49,444 nucleotides of DNA from assembly GCA_030147505.1 (NCBI GenBank), contig JASBVG010000043.1, positions 1-49,444 on the forward strand, in the 5' to 3' direction. The position numbers were made by a program, and so were the translations under genes. Shown here in pieces: positions 25,302-33,400 of this stretch (the first letter of the stretch is position 1; every line of letters starts with the position of its first letter). The notes beneath the pieces were generated by a model that was not told where the DNA came from, searched no databases, and saw only the letters and a list, made by a program, of their open reading frames with translations. Origin of the DNA: Tardiphaga sp. (GTDB lineage Bacteria; Pseudomonadota; Alphaproteobacteria; Rhizobiales; Xanthobacteraceae).

Positions 25302-25739
25302 ATGGGTACTTCCACCGCGGCGGGCACGATCGTCGCTATTTCGGCCGGCGTCCCGGCAACACAAGACGTCGCCGGCTATGCTGCGCTGACCTACACCACC
25401 GTCGGCGGTGTAGAGAAGTTGGGCACGATCGGCGCCACCTATGAAAAGATCGAGTTCCAGCCCCTCAACGGGGTGAAGGAGAAGCACAAGGGCCCGCCCG
25501 ATTCCGGCGCGCTTGGGCTTTCGCTCGCGCACGACAACGCCGACGCGGGGCAGACCATCCTGCGCACGTCCGGCGGCAGCAATGCGCTGTTCGCCTGGAA
25601 GGTCACCTATCCCACCGCGGAGATCCGGTACTTCCAGGCGCGGACCTTCGGTTATCCGGAGAATGTCGACGGCGCGGGCAGCCTGCTGATGGCAAATCCG
25701 ACCGTCGAGATCTGCAGCTCGATCTTCAAGAACCCGTAA
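25302..25739 (+). CDS. Major tail tube protein
   Basis: A 145-residue protein. A TAAGTIVAISAGVPATQD start and the later TSGGSNALFAWKVTYPTAEIRYFQARTFG region fit phage tail tube proteins with the two-sheet tube fold. It would form the inner channel of a long flexible tail. Strong AAAGGAG site before the ATG. Confidence 0.82.
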   Translation: MGTSTAAGTIVAISAGVPATQDVAGYAALTYTTVGGVEKLGTIGATYEKIEFQPLNGVKEKHKGPPDSGALGLSLAHDNADAGQTILRTSGGSNALFAWKVTYPTAEIRYFQARTFGYPENVDGAGSLLMANPTVEICSSIFKNP

Positions 25740-25842
25740 TCGTCTTCCGGCCCTGCGCGCCGGCTAACACGCATCGGCCCGCCCTGCTCGTCGCAGGTAG
25801 GCGGGGTGGGTCGGTGCAACCTTCCTGCGAAAGGGAAATCCC

Positions 25843-26292
25843 ATGTACGACGCCTCCGCTGACGCCCTCGTCGACGTCGCTCCGATCCACTTCAAGAACG
25901 CCGCCGGTGATCACCTCTATGTCCCCGACGACAGCGGCAAGCCCATCATGGACAAACCGTGCCGCGTCTTCCTCTACGGCCCCGGCAGCGAGCAGTTCGC
26001 CATGGTCGAGCAGCGCCAGACCACCCGCGCGCTGCAGCGCGCTCAGGATAACGACAACAAGATCACCCTCGCCTCGCCCGAGGATCGCGCGACCGAGGCG
26101 GCCCAGGACATGGCCGATCTCACCTCGCATTTTGAGAATTTCGGCTATCAGGGCGGCGAGCTGACGCCCAGCCGCTTCAAGGCGTTCTATGCCGATAAGA
26201 AGATGGTGCACTTCCATCGCCAGGTCACCAAGGCGCTGGCGCAGGTGGGAAACTGGAAGCCCGGCACCGCCGGGACGTCGCAGACCGCCTAA
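25843..26292 (+). CDS. Tail assembly chaperone, short (G-like) product
   Basis: A 149-residue protein lying directly between tube and tape-measure genes, the usual place for lambda G-type chaperones. It has an N-terminal beta domain and a helical C-terminal part. Codons 136-137 (GGA AAC) are the zero-frame half of a canonical slippery heptamer (26247-26253). Most ribosomes would end at 26292; a fraction would shift back one base and make a 294-residue fusion ending at 26726. Both forms are expected to wrap the tape-measure protein before tube polymerisation. Confidence 0.8.
   Translation: MYDASADALVDVAPIHFKNAAGDHLYVPDDSGKPIMDKPCRVFLYGPGSEQFAMVEQRQTTRALQRAQDNDNKITLASPEDRATEAAQDMADLTSHFENFGYQGGELTPSRFKAFYADKKMVHFHRQVTKALAQVGNWKPGTAGTSQTA
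26247..26274 (+). promoter_or_regulatory. Programmed -1 ribosomal frameshift site
   Basis: GGGAAAC (26247-26253) is read G-GGA-AAC in the zero frame, exactly the X-XXY-YYZ form. Six bases later CCCGGC (26260-26265) pairs with GCCGGG (26269-26274) around a 3-base loop. A -1 slip gives GGG-AAA-CTG and enters the frame that runs to 26726 without a stop. Lambda uses GGGAAAG at the same position in its tail genes. Confidence 0.85.
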
Positions 26293-26327
26293 GCCTATAC
26301 GTCCGCTATCTCGCCTATCTGCATGCG

Positions 26328-26726
26328 GTGCCGAAACCGCCCGCAGGCAGCAGGCGAGCCGAGCGCGAGAGCGACGCGCCGAAGGCAAGTCGTCTCGATC
26401 AGATGAAGCTGGGGCCGGGCAAGATGCCCCTAATGCCCCCGAACCCCGCTCCCTATATCTTCGATCAGTTGATCGAGATCGGCATCGTCACGCCTAACGG
26501 CATGGGTCAGACACCAATCAGCTGGCAGGAAATCGCGGCATGGAGCCAGATGACCGGAGTGAAGCTCGAGCCTTGGGAGGCCCGGCTGATCCGCAGCCTC
26601 TCGGTGAAATATGTCGCTGAGAGCCGGGCAGCAGAAGACGAGACCTATCCCGCTCCATGGCGCGGGCCGGTCACCCAGCAGGAGATGGACGCCGAGGTCC
26701 AGGGTCTGCGCGGCTTGCTCGGATAA
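26328..26726 (+). CDS. Tail assembly chaperone, T-like extension (reached by -1 frameshift)
   Basis: The frame is open well upstream of 26328, back across the slippery site, and contains PYIFDQLIEIGIVTPNGMG and a WEARLIRSLSVKYVAES helix, as in T-like chaperone domains. As a fusion, translation would enter at 26253 and add 157 residues to the first 137 of the upstream gene. A GTG at 26328 could serve as an independent start but has no clear ribosome binding site, so production only as the fusion is more likely. Confidence 0.7.
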   Translation: MPKPPAGSRRAERESDAPKASRLDQMKLGPGKMPLMPPNPAPYIFDQLIEIGIVTPNGMGQTPISWQEIAAWSQMTGVKLEPWEARLIRSLSVKYVAESRAAEDETYPAPWRGPVTQQEMDAEVQGLRGLLG

Positions 26727-26830
26727 GACCCCTCCTCCCGATACTGGCTGATCGTAATACTTTCAGTGCCACCAGCACAGGTTCAATTTCGCGGCATGCT
26801 TTGGCTGCTTTCGACCCTCATCGGCTGTGC

Positions 26831-26856
26831 GGAAACCGACCCACAGCGGTCATTGG
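26831..26856. repeat. Copy of a degenerate dispersed repeat
   Basis: GAAACCGACCCACAGCGGTC and following bases match a motif seen again at 27569-27591 and 28184-28208 (core CGACCCA-(C/T)-(A/G)-(G/C)-CGG-(A/T)-C). It overlaps the end of the minus-strand gene. Confidence 0.5.
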
Positions 26857-27503
26857 AACGGAGGCCCGGCCAACGGCGGGAGCGTCAGCGCCTCGCGCTG
26901 ACGGTTGATCAATGACGTTACCGTTAGCCCCGTTTCATGCTGGTCTGCCGCTAAGTGGGCCATGCGCTTGGCTGCCTCGTGCAACACCGAACCTGAAGGT
27001 GCTGGAGTGTTGAGGATGCGGGCAAACAGCTTCATGGCGTCCTCAGCGCGCCCGATAAGCGCTGCCGCCACCCCGGCATTGTAATCGTCCCAGCCCGGAT
27101 GGGTGTGTCCCTGCATCCGTCTTTCGTGGCCCTGCTCCAGCAAGACCTTGGCTGCATCTTCCAGACTGTCGAATATATCAGCAAGCCGCTGAGCCTCTCC
27201 CGCTGCAGTCTCTGCCAGCATGGCGACTGCGGCTGAAAACTGAGCGTCTGTGAGGTATTGGACATGTTCCGCAATCCGCCCTCCGAAGTCGAAGCTCAGC
27301 GTGCCTATCTCTGACCACAACCAGTGAGCGGCAACATTCAGATAGCTCCCCTTGCTCCATGAACTGGGCTGGAACTCAACCACCGTCAGCCACCAGCCGT
27401 GATCGGCAAGCCAGATGCGCGACCGGCCCTTTCGATTAAAACCTAGTGGACCAAGTGCCGCCCTGGCCGCGTCAGCAATGATCTTGTCGTGCGATCCGGG
27501 CAT
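26850..27503 (-). CDS. DUF4304-like protein, cargo gene in the tail module
   Basis: A 217-residue protein from ATG 27503, which has GGGAG 8 bases before it; the frame continues to 27545 without a ribosome binding site. The N-terminus (DKIIADAARAALGPLGFNRKG, then WWLTVVEFQPS) resembles DUF4304 domains of unknown function. It is transcribed against the phage operon, between chaperone and tape-measure genes, so it is a lysogeny-expressed cargo gene (moron) rather than a structural one. Confidence 0.65.
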   Translation of the reverse strand: MPGSHDKIIADAARAALGPLGFNRKGRSRIWLADHGWWLTVVEFQPSSWSKGSYLNVAAHWLWSEIGTLSFDFGGRIAEHVQYLTDAQFSAAVAMLAETAAGEAQRLADIFDSLEDAAKVLLEQGHERRMQGHTHPGWDDYNAGVAAALIGRAEDAMKLFARILNTPAPSGSVLHEAAKRMAHLAADQHETGLTVTSLINRQREALTLPPLAGPPFQ

Positions 27504-27568
27504 CTGGCACTCCCGCGCCGAGCGTACTCTTACGAATGTCGCCATTCCAGGCTGAACGACTGTACGGA

Positions 27569-27591
27569 GTTCGACCCATAGCGGTCATTCC
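27569..27591. repeat. Copy of a degenerate dispersed repeat
   Basis: GTTCGACCCATAGCGGTCAT and following bases, in the intergenic space upstream of the DUF4304-like gene; same motif as at 26831 and 28184. Confidence 0.5.
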
Positions 27592-27650
27592 TGTGCGCGA
27601 TCTAAATGCATTGTATAGAATGGCAATCGAACTGAGATCGGGGCGTGGAA

Positions 27651-28148
27651 ATGAAATATGCGGCATTGTTGGTGGTGATCATCACCGTGAGCGGACAATG
27701 CGCCGCCGCGAGCCTTGGCGACCAAGATGCATTACCGGAAAGGTCACGTCTATTGTCCGACGATAGCGGCCGTTCAGTGGGCTGCCTTCCCCCGCCGGGT
27801 GAACCGGCATCAGAAGCGTTCGACAAGAGATGCAAGCAGCATCTTCGGGCTACGAAAAAGCTGAGACGCGCTCGGCCCATAGACAGGGCACACTGGATTT
27901 CTCATCAGGACTTTCCTTCTTGGCTCGCCGGAACGAGTGGTACGTCCGGATACCGATTGACGATCGACGGCACCGGTGCGGTGACGATGTGCGAGATCAC
28001 CAGCAGCAGCGGCAATGAGGAACTCGACCGGACGGTTTGCTCCGCACTCAAACTCAAGGCGCGCTTCACCCCCGCTATTGATGCCACCGGAACGCCCGTC
28101 CCCTCAACATATTCATCAAGTCTCAGGTGGGGCGATGCAGGCTCGTAA
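27651..28148 (+). CDS. Secreted TonB-C-terminal-like protein, cargo gene
   Basis: A 165-residue protein. Residues 1-20 are a signal peptide (MKYAALLVVIITVSGQCAAA). The C-terminal 80 residues (GYRLTIDGTGAVTMCEITSSSG, then the CSALKLKARFTPAIDATG segment) match the TonB C-terminal fold found in periplasmic proteins. There is no N-terminal membrane anchor of a true TonB and no proline-rich spacer, so it is a free periplasmic protein of unknown role. I chose ATG 27651 over GTG 27645, based on GGGG 7 bases before it. Confidence 0.7.
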   Translation: MKYAALLVVIITVSGQCAAASLGDQDALPERSRLLSDDSGRSVGCLPPPGEPASEAFDKRCKQHLRATKKLRRARPIDRAHWISHQDFPSWLAGTSGTSGYRLTIDGTGAVTMCEITSSSGNEELDRTVCSALKLKARFTPAIDATGTPVPSTYSSSLRWGDAGS

Positions 28149-28183
28149 TGCGATGTCCGGTTTGCGCCCCGAGCGGTTCTGCT

Positions 28184-28208
28184 GAAATCGACCCATGACG
28201 GACGTTGG
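28184..28208. repeat. Copy of a degenerate dispersed repeat
   Basis: GAAATCGACCCATGACGGAC and following bases, between two cargo genes; same motif as at 26831 and 27569. A fourth, interrupted copy lies at the IS insertion point (28731-28747 joined to 30302 onward). Confidence 0.5.
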
Positions 28209-28279
28209 CGACATCGCTTAATCACCGATTGCGGACGTTCCTCGGCCGCCGCATGTTGCGGAAGGTAAGGAGCCATTCG

Positions 28280-28675
28280 ATGCGCAATCTGCCGGCCATA
28301 GCGTTGCTACTCTTTGCCTGTGCCTGTCGTGATGACCCTGCATGGCCCGTCCGCTTCGCGGACAAACCTCCGCTGGCAACTGTTCGGATGTTGGAGGCGC
28401 GGCTCGCTCGCGAGCCATGCGTTGGCGCGCTGAATCGGTGGTCTCGACGCTACAAATATTGGGCACCGGGCGGCCGCCTCGACAAGCAGACCATCGTGAT
28501 CAAATTAGAGGAGGCTGGCCAAGATGGCCGTCCTGCGGGCGTTTCGATTGAGCCTGTCTATGCGGTAGCCGAAATTGATCACCCTCAGTTTGCGTTCGGC
28601 GTCTATGATGCTCGTCGTCAGGTGATCCGGTTCTGGCGTTGCGGCTCCAATCCACGCCGCGATCTGCCTATTTAA
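28280..28675 (+). CDS. Small lipoprotein-like cargo protein
   Basis: A 131-residue protein from ATG 28280, with AAGGAG about 8 bases before it; a longer frame from 28205 lacks one. The N-terminus MRNLPAIALLLFACACRDD is a signal sequence ending in a lipobox-like FACAC, so it is probably lipid-anchored. The mature part has two cysteines and no known domain. It is a moron candidate between tail genes. Confidence 0.6.
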   Translation: MRNLPAIALLLFACACRDDPAWPVRFADKPPLATVRMLEARLAREPCVGALNRWSRRYKYWAPGGRLDKQTIVIKLEEAGQDGRPAGVSIEPVYAVAEIDHPQFAFGVYDARRQVIRFWRCGSNPRRDLPI

Positions 28676-28747
28676 ATGTTGCATGATCTGTTCGGAATGC
28701 CAGCCTCCCTGAAAAGTTGCCGCAGAGCGGACCGTCCGCTTTCCACC

Positions 28748-30297
28748 GAGGCTGTGTGAAAACGCGCAAGTTGGCGGCGAGAATTCTGGCGTCGGCGATC
28801 TGACCATCTCACCCCTGCATCGCGGCGATCAGCTTCGACGCGCCGAGCAGCGCAATGGCGCGCTTGATGTTGTAGGCGAGGACATGGAGGCTCATTTCCG
28901 TTCCGACCTTCGATAGCGTGCGGGTCTTGAAGTGGCTCCGGCCCATCCAGTCCTTGATGGTGCCGAAGACATGCTCGACCGTTGCTCGTCGGATGCGCAT
29001 GGCATCAGGCATCCGGTCCAGCCTCGCCTGCATGGCGTCGACGATATGCTCATGCTCCCAGCGGGTGATGCGCCGTTGCGGGCTGGGCGTGCACTTTGGC
29101 TTGAGCGCGCAACTGCCGCAGTTGCTCGACCAGTAGCGATGCAACACGAGGCCGTTCTCGACGCTGTGGAAGCGCCGGATCAGTTCGTTGCCCGCCGGGC
29201 ATCGATAGGTGTCGCTTTCGGGCTGGTAGATGAAGTCCGGCTTTCCGAAGCGTCCATCCGCCTTGGCGCCCGAGGTGAGCGGCTTGGGGCAGATCGGAAC
29301 GATGCCGGCGGCTTCGCTGGCCAGCACTTCCGGGCCGGAGAAATAGCCCCGGTCGGCCAGCACGGTCAGCGTGTCCGTGCCGGTCGCCTCCTTCGCCTGC
29401 CTGCCCATGTTCGCCAGTTGGCTGCGGTCATGGCCGAGATTGGTGACCTCGTGGGCGACGATCATGTGGCTACCGGTGTCGACTGCGGCCTGGACGTTGT
29501 AGCCGACCATTCCCGTGCCTTTGCCATGGGTCGCCATGGCCCGCGCATCAGGATCGGTGAGCGAGACCTGGCGGTCGGGTGCCGCCTCCACGACCTGCTC
29601 CATGGCCTGTAGCTCGCGCATCTGACGGCGAAGCCCATCGAGCCGCTCGGTCAGCCGCTCGGTTCGAAACTCGGCGACCTCGTCCTCCTGCCGGTCGGCG
29701 GTGTCCAGCATGGCGAGGTAGCGCTGGATGCTGGCGTCGATCTGCTCCATCCGGCGACGGATCGCGCCGGGCGTGTAGTTCTTGTCGCGCGTGTTTACCG
29801 CCCTGAAACGGCTGCCATCGACCGCCACCGTTCCACCGGCAATGAGTCCAAGCTCGCGGCACAGCGTCACGAACTGCCGGCAGGCCGCCTGGATGGCCGC
29901 GCCATTGTCGCGGCGGAAATCGGCGATGGTCTTGAAGTCGGGCGCCAGCTTGCCGGTCAGCCACATGCACTCGACGTTGCGGCCAGCCTCCCGCTCCAGC
30001 CGACGGCTCGACTGAACCTGATTGAGATAGCCATAGAGATACAGCTTGAGCAGGGTCGCCGGATTGTAGCCCGGCCGCCCCGTCGCCGCAGCACCTTCAA
30101 AACCAAGCGTGCTCAGGTCCAGCTCGTCGATGAACACATCGACCACGCGGACCGGGCTGTCTTCGCTGACGTAATCGTCCACGCAGTCCGGCAAAAGCAG
30201 CCTCTGCCTGCGGTCGCAGCCTTCGATGAAACCCGCCATCCGGTCCCTCCCATCGCCAGCGGAAGTCTACCAGATCAGCGCGTTTTCACACAGCCTC
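28748..30297 (-). mobile_element. Complete IS1182-family insertion sequence (1550 bp)
   Basis: The ends are a perfect 20-bp inverted repeat: GAGGCTGTGTGAAAACGCGC at 28748-28767, and its reverse complement at 30278-30297. CACC flanks both sides (28744-28747 and 30298-30301) as a 4-bp target duplication. One intact transposase gene fills the inside. It sits in an intergenic stretch upstream of the tape-measure gene, so no reading frame is broken; joining its flanks restores a copy of the local dispersed repeat. Confidence 0.92.
28809..30239 (-). CDS. IS1182-family transposase
   Basis: A 476-residue DDE transposase. The N-terminus has the YVSEDSPVRVVDVFIDELDL and RPGYNPATLLKLYLYGY segments typical of IS1182. 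Candidate catalytic acids are in VAVDGSRF, VLADRGYF and, near the end, ATVEHVFG. Before the last one is a cysteine cluster (NCGSCALKPKC) characteristic of the family. Full length with no frameshift, so probably still active. Confidence 0.95.
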   Translation of the reverse strand: MAGFIEGCDRRQRLLLPDCVDDYVSEDSPVRVVDVFIDELDLSTLGFEGAAATGRPGYNPATLLKLYLYGYLNQVQSSRRLEREAGRNVECMWLTGKLAPDFKTIADFRRDNGAAIQAACRQFVTLCRELGLIAGGTVAVDGSRFRAVNTRDKNYTPGAIRRRMEQIDASIQRYLAMLDTADRQEDEVAEFRTERLTERLDGLRRQMRELQAMEQVVEAAPDRQVSLTDPDARAMATHGKGTGMVGYNVQAAVDTGSHMIVAHEVTNLGHDRSQLANMGRQAKEATGTDTLTVLADRGYFSGPEVLASEAAGIVPICPKPLTSGAKADGRFGKPDFIYQPESDTYRCPAGNELIRRFHSVENGLVLHRYWSSNCGSCALKPKCTPSPQRRITRWEHEHIVDAMQARLDRMPDAMRIRRATVEHVFGTIKDWMGRSHFKTRTLSKVGTEMSLHVLAYNIKRAIALLGASKLIAAMQG

Positions 30298-30384
30298 CAC
30301 CCAAATCCGTCATAAGCTGGCGTTGCGCGGCCCCTTATTGCGGACATGTGACCTGACCGCATTTATCACGGCCTGATTGATCAA

Positions 30385-30411
30385 GGGGCGGTCCGATTGG
30401 GCCGCCCTTTT
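30385..30411 (+). terminator. Intrinsic terminator upstream of the tape-measure gene
   Basis: GGGCGG (30386-30391) pairs with CCGCCC (30402-30407) and is followed by TTTT. It ends transcription from the cargo patch just before the tape-measure gene starts 23 bases downstream, so the tape-measure mRNA must read through it or start very close to it. Confidence 0.65.
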
Positions 30412-30433
30412 CATTTAAACGAAGGGGGCGGCG

Positions 30434-33400
30434 ATGGACGACGGCGTTCCCTCGCTTGAAGTTGGCTTTCTGATCGATACCAGCAATTCGTTCGAGGAGC
30501 TGGCCCAGCTCCAGCGCGCGATGGATTCGACCGAGGGCCAGTTGCTGCAGCAGGCTCAGTCGATCGAACGCGCCACCGGCAAAATGGTCAATCTCGGCGG
30601 CGCGACCGCAGCCGTCTCGACCTTCGGCGCCGCCGCCACGCGCGAGCTGCAGGCTGCTGCCAATGCACAGAAGGCGGCCGAGAAATCTGGCGAGGCCCTG
30701 TCGCGCCAGCTCGACCGTCAGACTTCGGCGTTCGGGCGGACGCGCGAGGAAATGCGGGCTATGAAGGTAGCTGCTGCCGCCCTGGCCGCAGAACAGCAGG
30801 GGCTGACGGACCTGGCTTCGCGCCTTCGGGCGCAGGAACAGGCCCTCTACGACATGGAATACGCGGCGATGAACCGCGCCAAGAATGAGGCCGCAGCGAT
30901 TGCTGAAGCGAAGCATCAGGCGGCGCTTTCCGCCGAAGCCGAAGCGGCCGCTATTAGGGAGGCCGCGCAAGCTCACGCCATCTTCGAGGCCAAGGTGCGC
31001 CAGGGCGTCATCGCCATGCGTGAGCAAGATGCAGTCGAGAAGGCTATGTCTCGTGAGCAGGCAACCGCACAGTTGCGCGCGGAGGCCGTCGCCGCTCAGG
31101 AGCTGGCGGCCGAGCATCAGCGCCTGGCCGCGGCCGTTCGTGGATCCCATGAGGCCCAGCTGGCGGACGCGGTGGCGGCCGAGCGGATGCGCGCGGCGAC
31201 CGATCCACTTTATGCCGCTACCAAGCGTCTGAATGCTGAAATAGCCGAGTCGACGCGCCTCTATCACGCCGGCGTTACCGGCGCGGGCGAATATGCGCGG
31301 CAGCAGGAAGTATTGGCCGGCCGCGCGAAGCTGCTGGGCGATACGCATGATCAGGTGGCCCGTTCGAACGGAAGGGTCGGCCAGTCGCTGATGCAGTTGT
31401 CTTACCAGGGCAACGATATCATCACGATGTGGATGTCGGGCGCCGGCGCGGGGCAGATTTTCGCCACGCAGGCTGGGCAGATCGTGCAGGTCGTCCAGGG
31501 TGCCGAGGGCGGCTTCATGGGCTTGGCACGTGCCGTGGGCGTCGCCTTGCTGCCCTTTGCCCCCTTGATCGCCGCGGTCGCCGTCGCTGCTGCGGGCGTT
31601 GCCCTTTTCACCCGCTCGATCTCGAGCGGCGTCGATACGACCGAAATGGTGAACGGCCTTGGCCTCACCCGTGCCGAGATCAAAAAGCTGAAAGACACTA
31701 CGGTTGGCGTCGGCGACGTGATGACCGCCACCTTCCAGGTTCTCGCGAAGAACGTCGGCATCAATCTCAGCGGGGTGAAGACTTTCTTCGGCGAGGCGAT
31801 GGACTACCTGACCACATGGGGCCGACGCGCGCTCGCGGCGCTCTATGCCGAGTTCGTCGGAACCTTCCGCGCCATCGGCGCGATCGTGTCGGGGGTATTC
31901 TCCGGCAAGGGGATCGGCGAGATCCTATCCGACGTCGGCAACGCCTACACCGGCGCTTTCGACGAAGCCGACAAGGCCATGATCAAGTTCGGCCAGGACG
32001 TGACCAAGCAGGTCGCCTCCAACAAGCTCGCCGACCTTCAGAAGCAGGCGGCTGCGATCAAGGCCGATCGGACGCCGAAGGCCGACCGCCATGGGGAACA
32101 GCTCGAGCGTGAAGCGAAGGCGATCGAGGCCCAGATCGCCAACCTCTATAAGCTTGCCGCCGCCTACGGGCAGTCCGGCGCTGCCGCGCTGAACGCCGAG
32201 GCGCGTACCAAGGCCGAGACCCAGGCCATCAAGCGCCGCGGCGATATCGAAGAGGCGGTCGAGCGCCAGGTACGTCTGGCGATCGCGCAGCGTGTCGCTG
32301 ACGCGGGAAAGGCCACCGCTGGCATGACCGAACAGGCCGCCGCGCAGGAGGCGATCAATGCGCAGCTCGCCGCTGGCCTTATCCCGGCGGCACGAGCGTC
32401 CGAAATCTTGCAGAACCGGCTCGCCCTATTGCCGCTGCTCGCCGCCCAGCAGGCCGCCCAGCATGTCAGGGACAAGCAGGGCTATGACGCCGCCACCGCC
32501 GCGATCGATGCGCAGGTCGCCGCCCAGGAGCGCCTCGATGCGGCGAAGGTGAAGGCGCAGCTCGATGCCGCCAATGCGGGCGCGGACAATCAGCTCGAGA
32601 TGCTCCGCGCGGAGCTAAACCTTATCGGCGCGACCGATGCTGCCCGGGCCCATGAGCTGGCGACGATCAAGGCGCAGCAGGACGCGATCGCCGCAGGCGC
32701 GAAGGTGGGCACGGCCGCGTACAACGACTTTATCCGCAAGCAGGTTGCGGTCGCAGATGCGACCGAAGAGGTGCGCCGCGCCCAAGCCGAACTCAACAGC
32801 GATCTTCGCCTGGCGTCCGACCTGGCCAATTCGCTCGGCGACAGCCTTGCGCATGCCTTCCGCCGCGGCGGATCGGCGCTTGGCGATATGGTCCGGATCC
32901 TCGGCGACTATGGCGAGCGCAGGAAGGAAATCGAGCTTTCGACGGCAAAGGACGCCGAAAAGAAGCAGCGGCTCGACAATCTCCAGCTTGAGGGCCTGAT
33001 CGGCCTGACCAGCGCCGCGAAGGGCCTCTTCCGCGAGAACAGCACCGGCTACAAAGCGATGGAGGCCGCCGAAAAGGCGCTGACGATCGTGCAGCTCGCG
33101 CGCACGGCCGTGTCGGTTGCCGCTGGCGCGGCGAATATGTTCGCGACGGCGGGCCCCGCCGGTTTCGCGCTCGTTGCTGCCATGCTCGGCGTCATGGCCT
33201 CGCTCGGCTTCCGCAGTGGCGGCAGCAGCGCGAAACCGGTCTATAACGATGGCAAGGGCACCGTCTTCGGTGATAGCAGCGCGGAGTCGGACTCGATCAA
33301 GCGCAGCATCGACCTTCTCGCCGATATCGACACCGCCTTGCTCGGCGTATCGCGCCAGATGGCTGCCTCGCTGAAGGCGATCGAGAGCAACATCGGCGGG

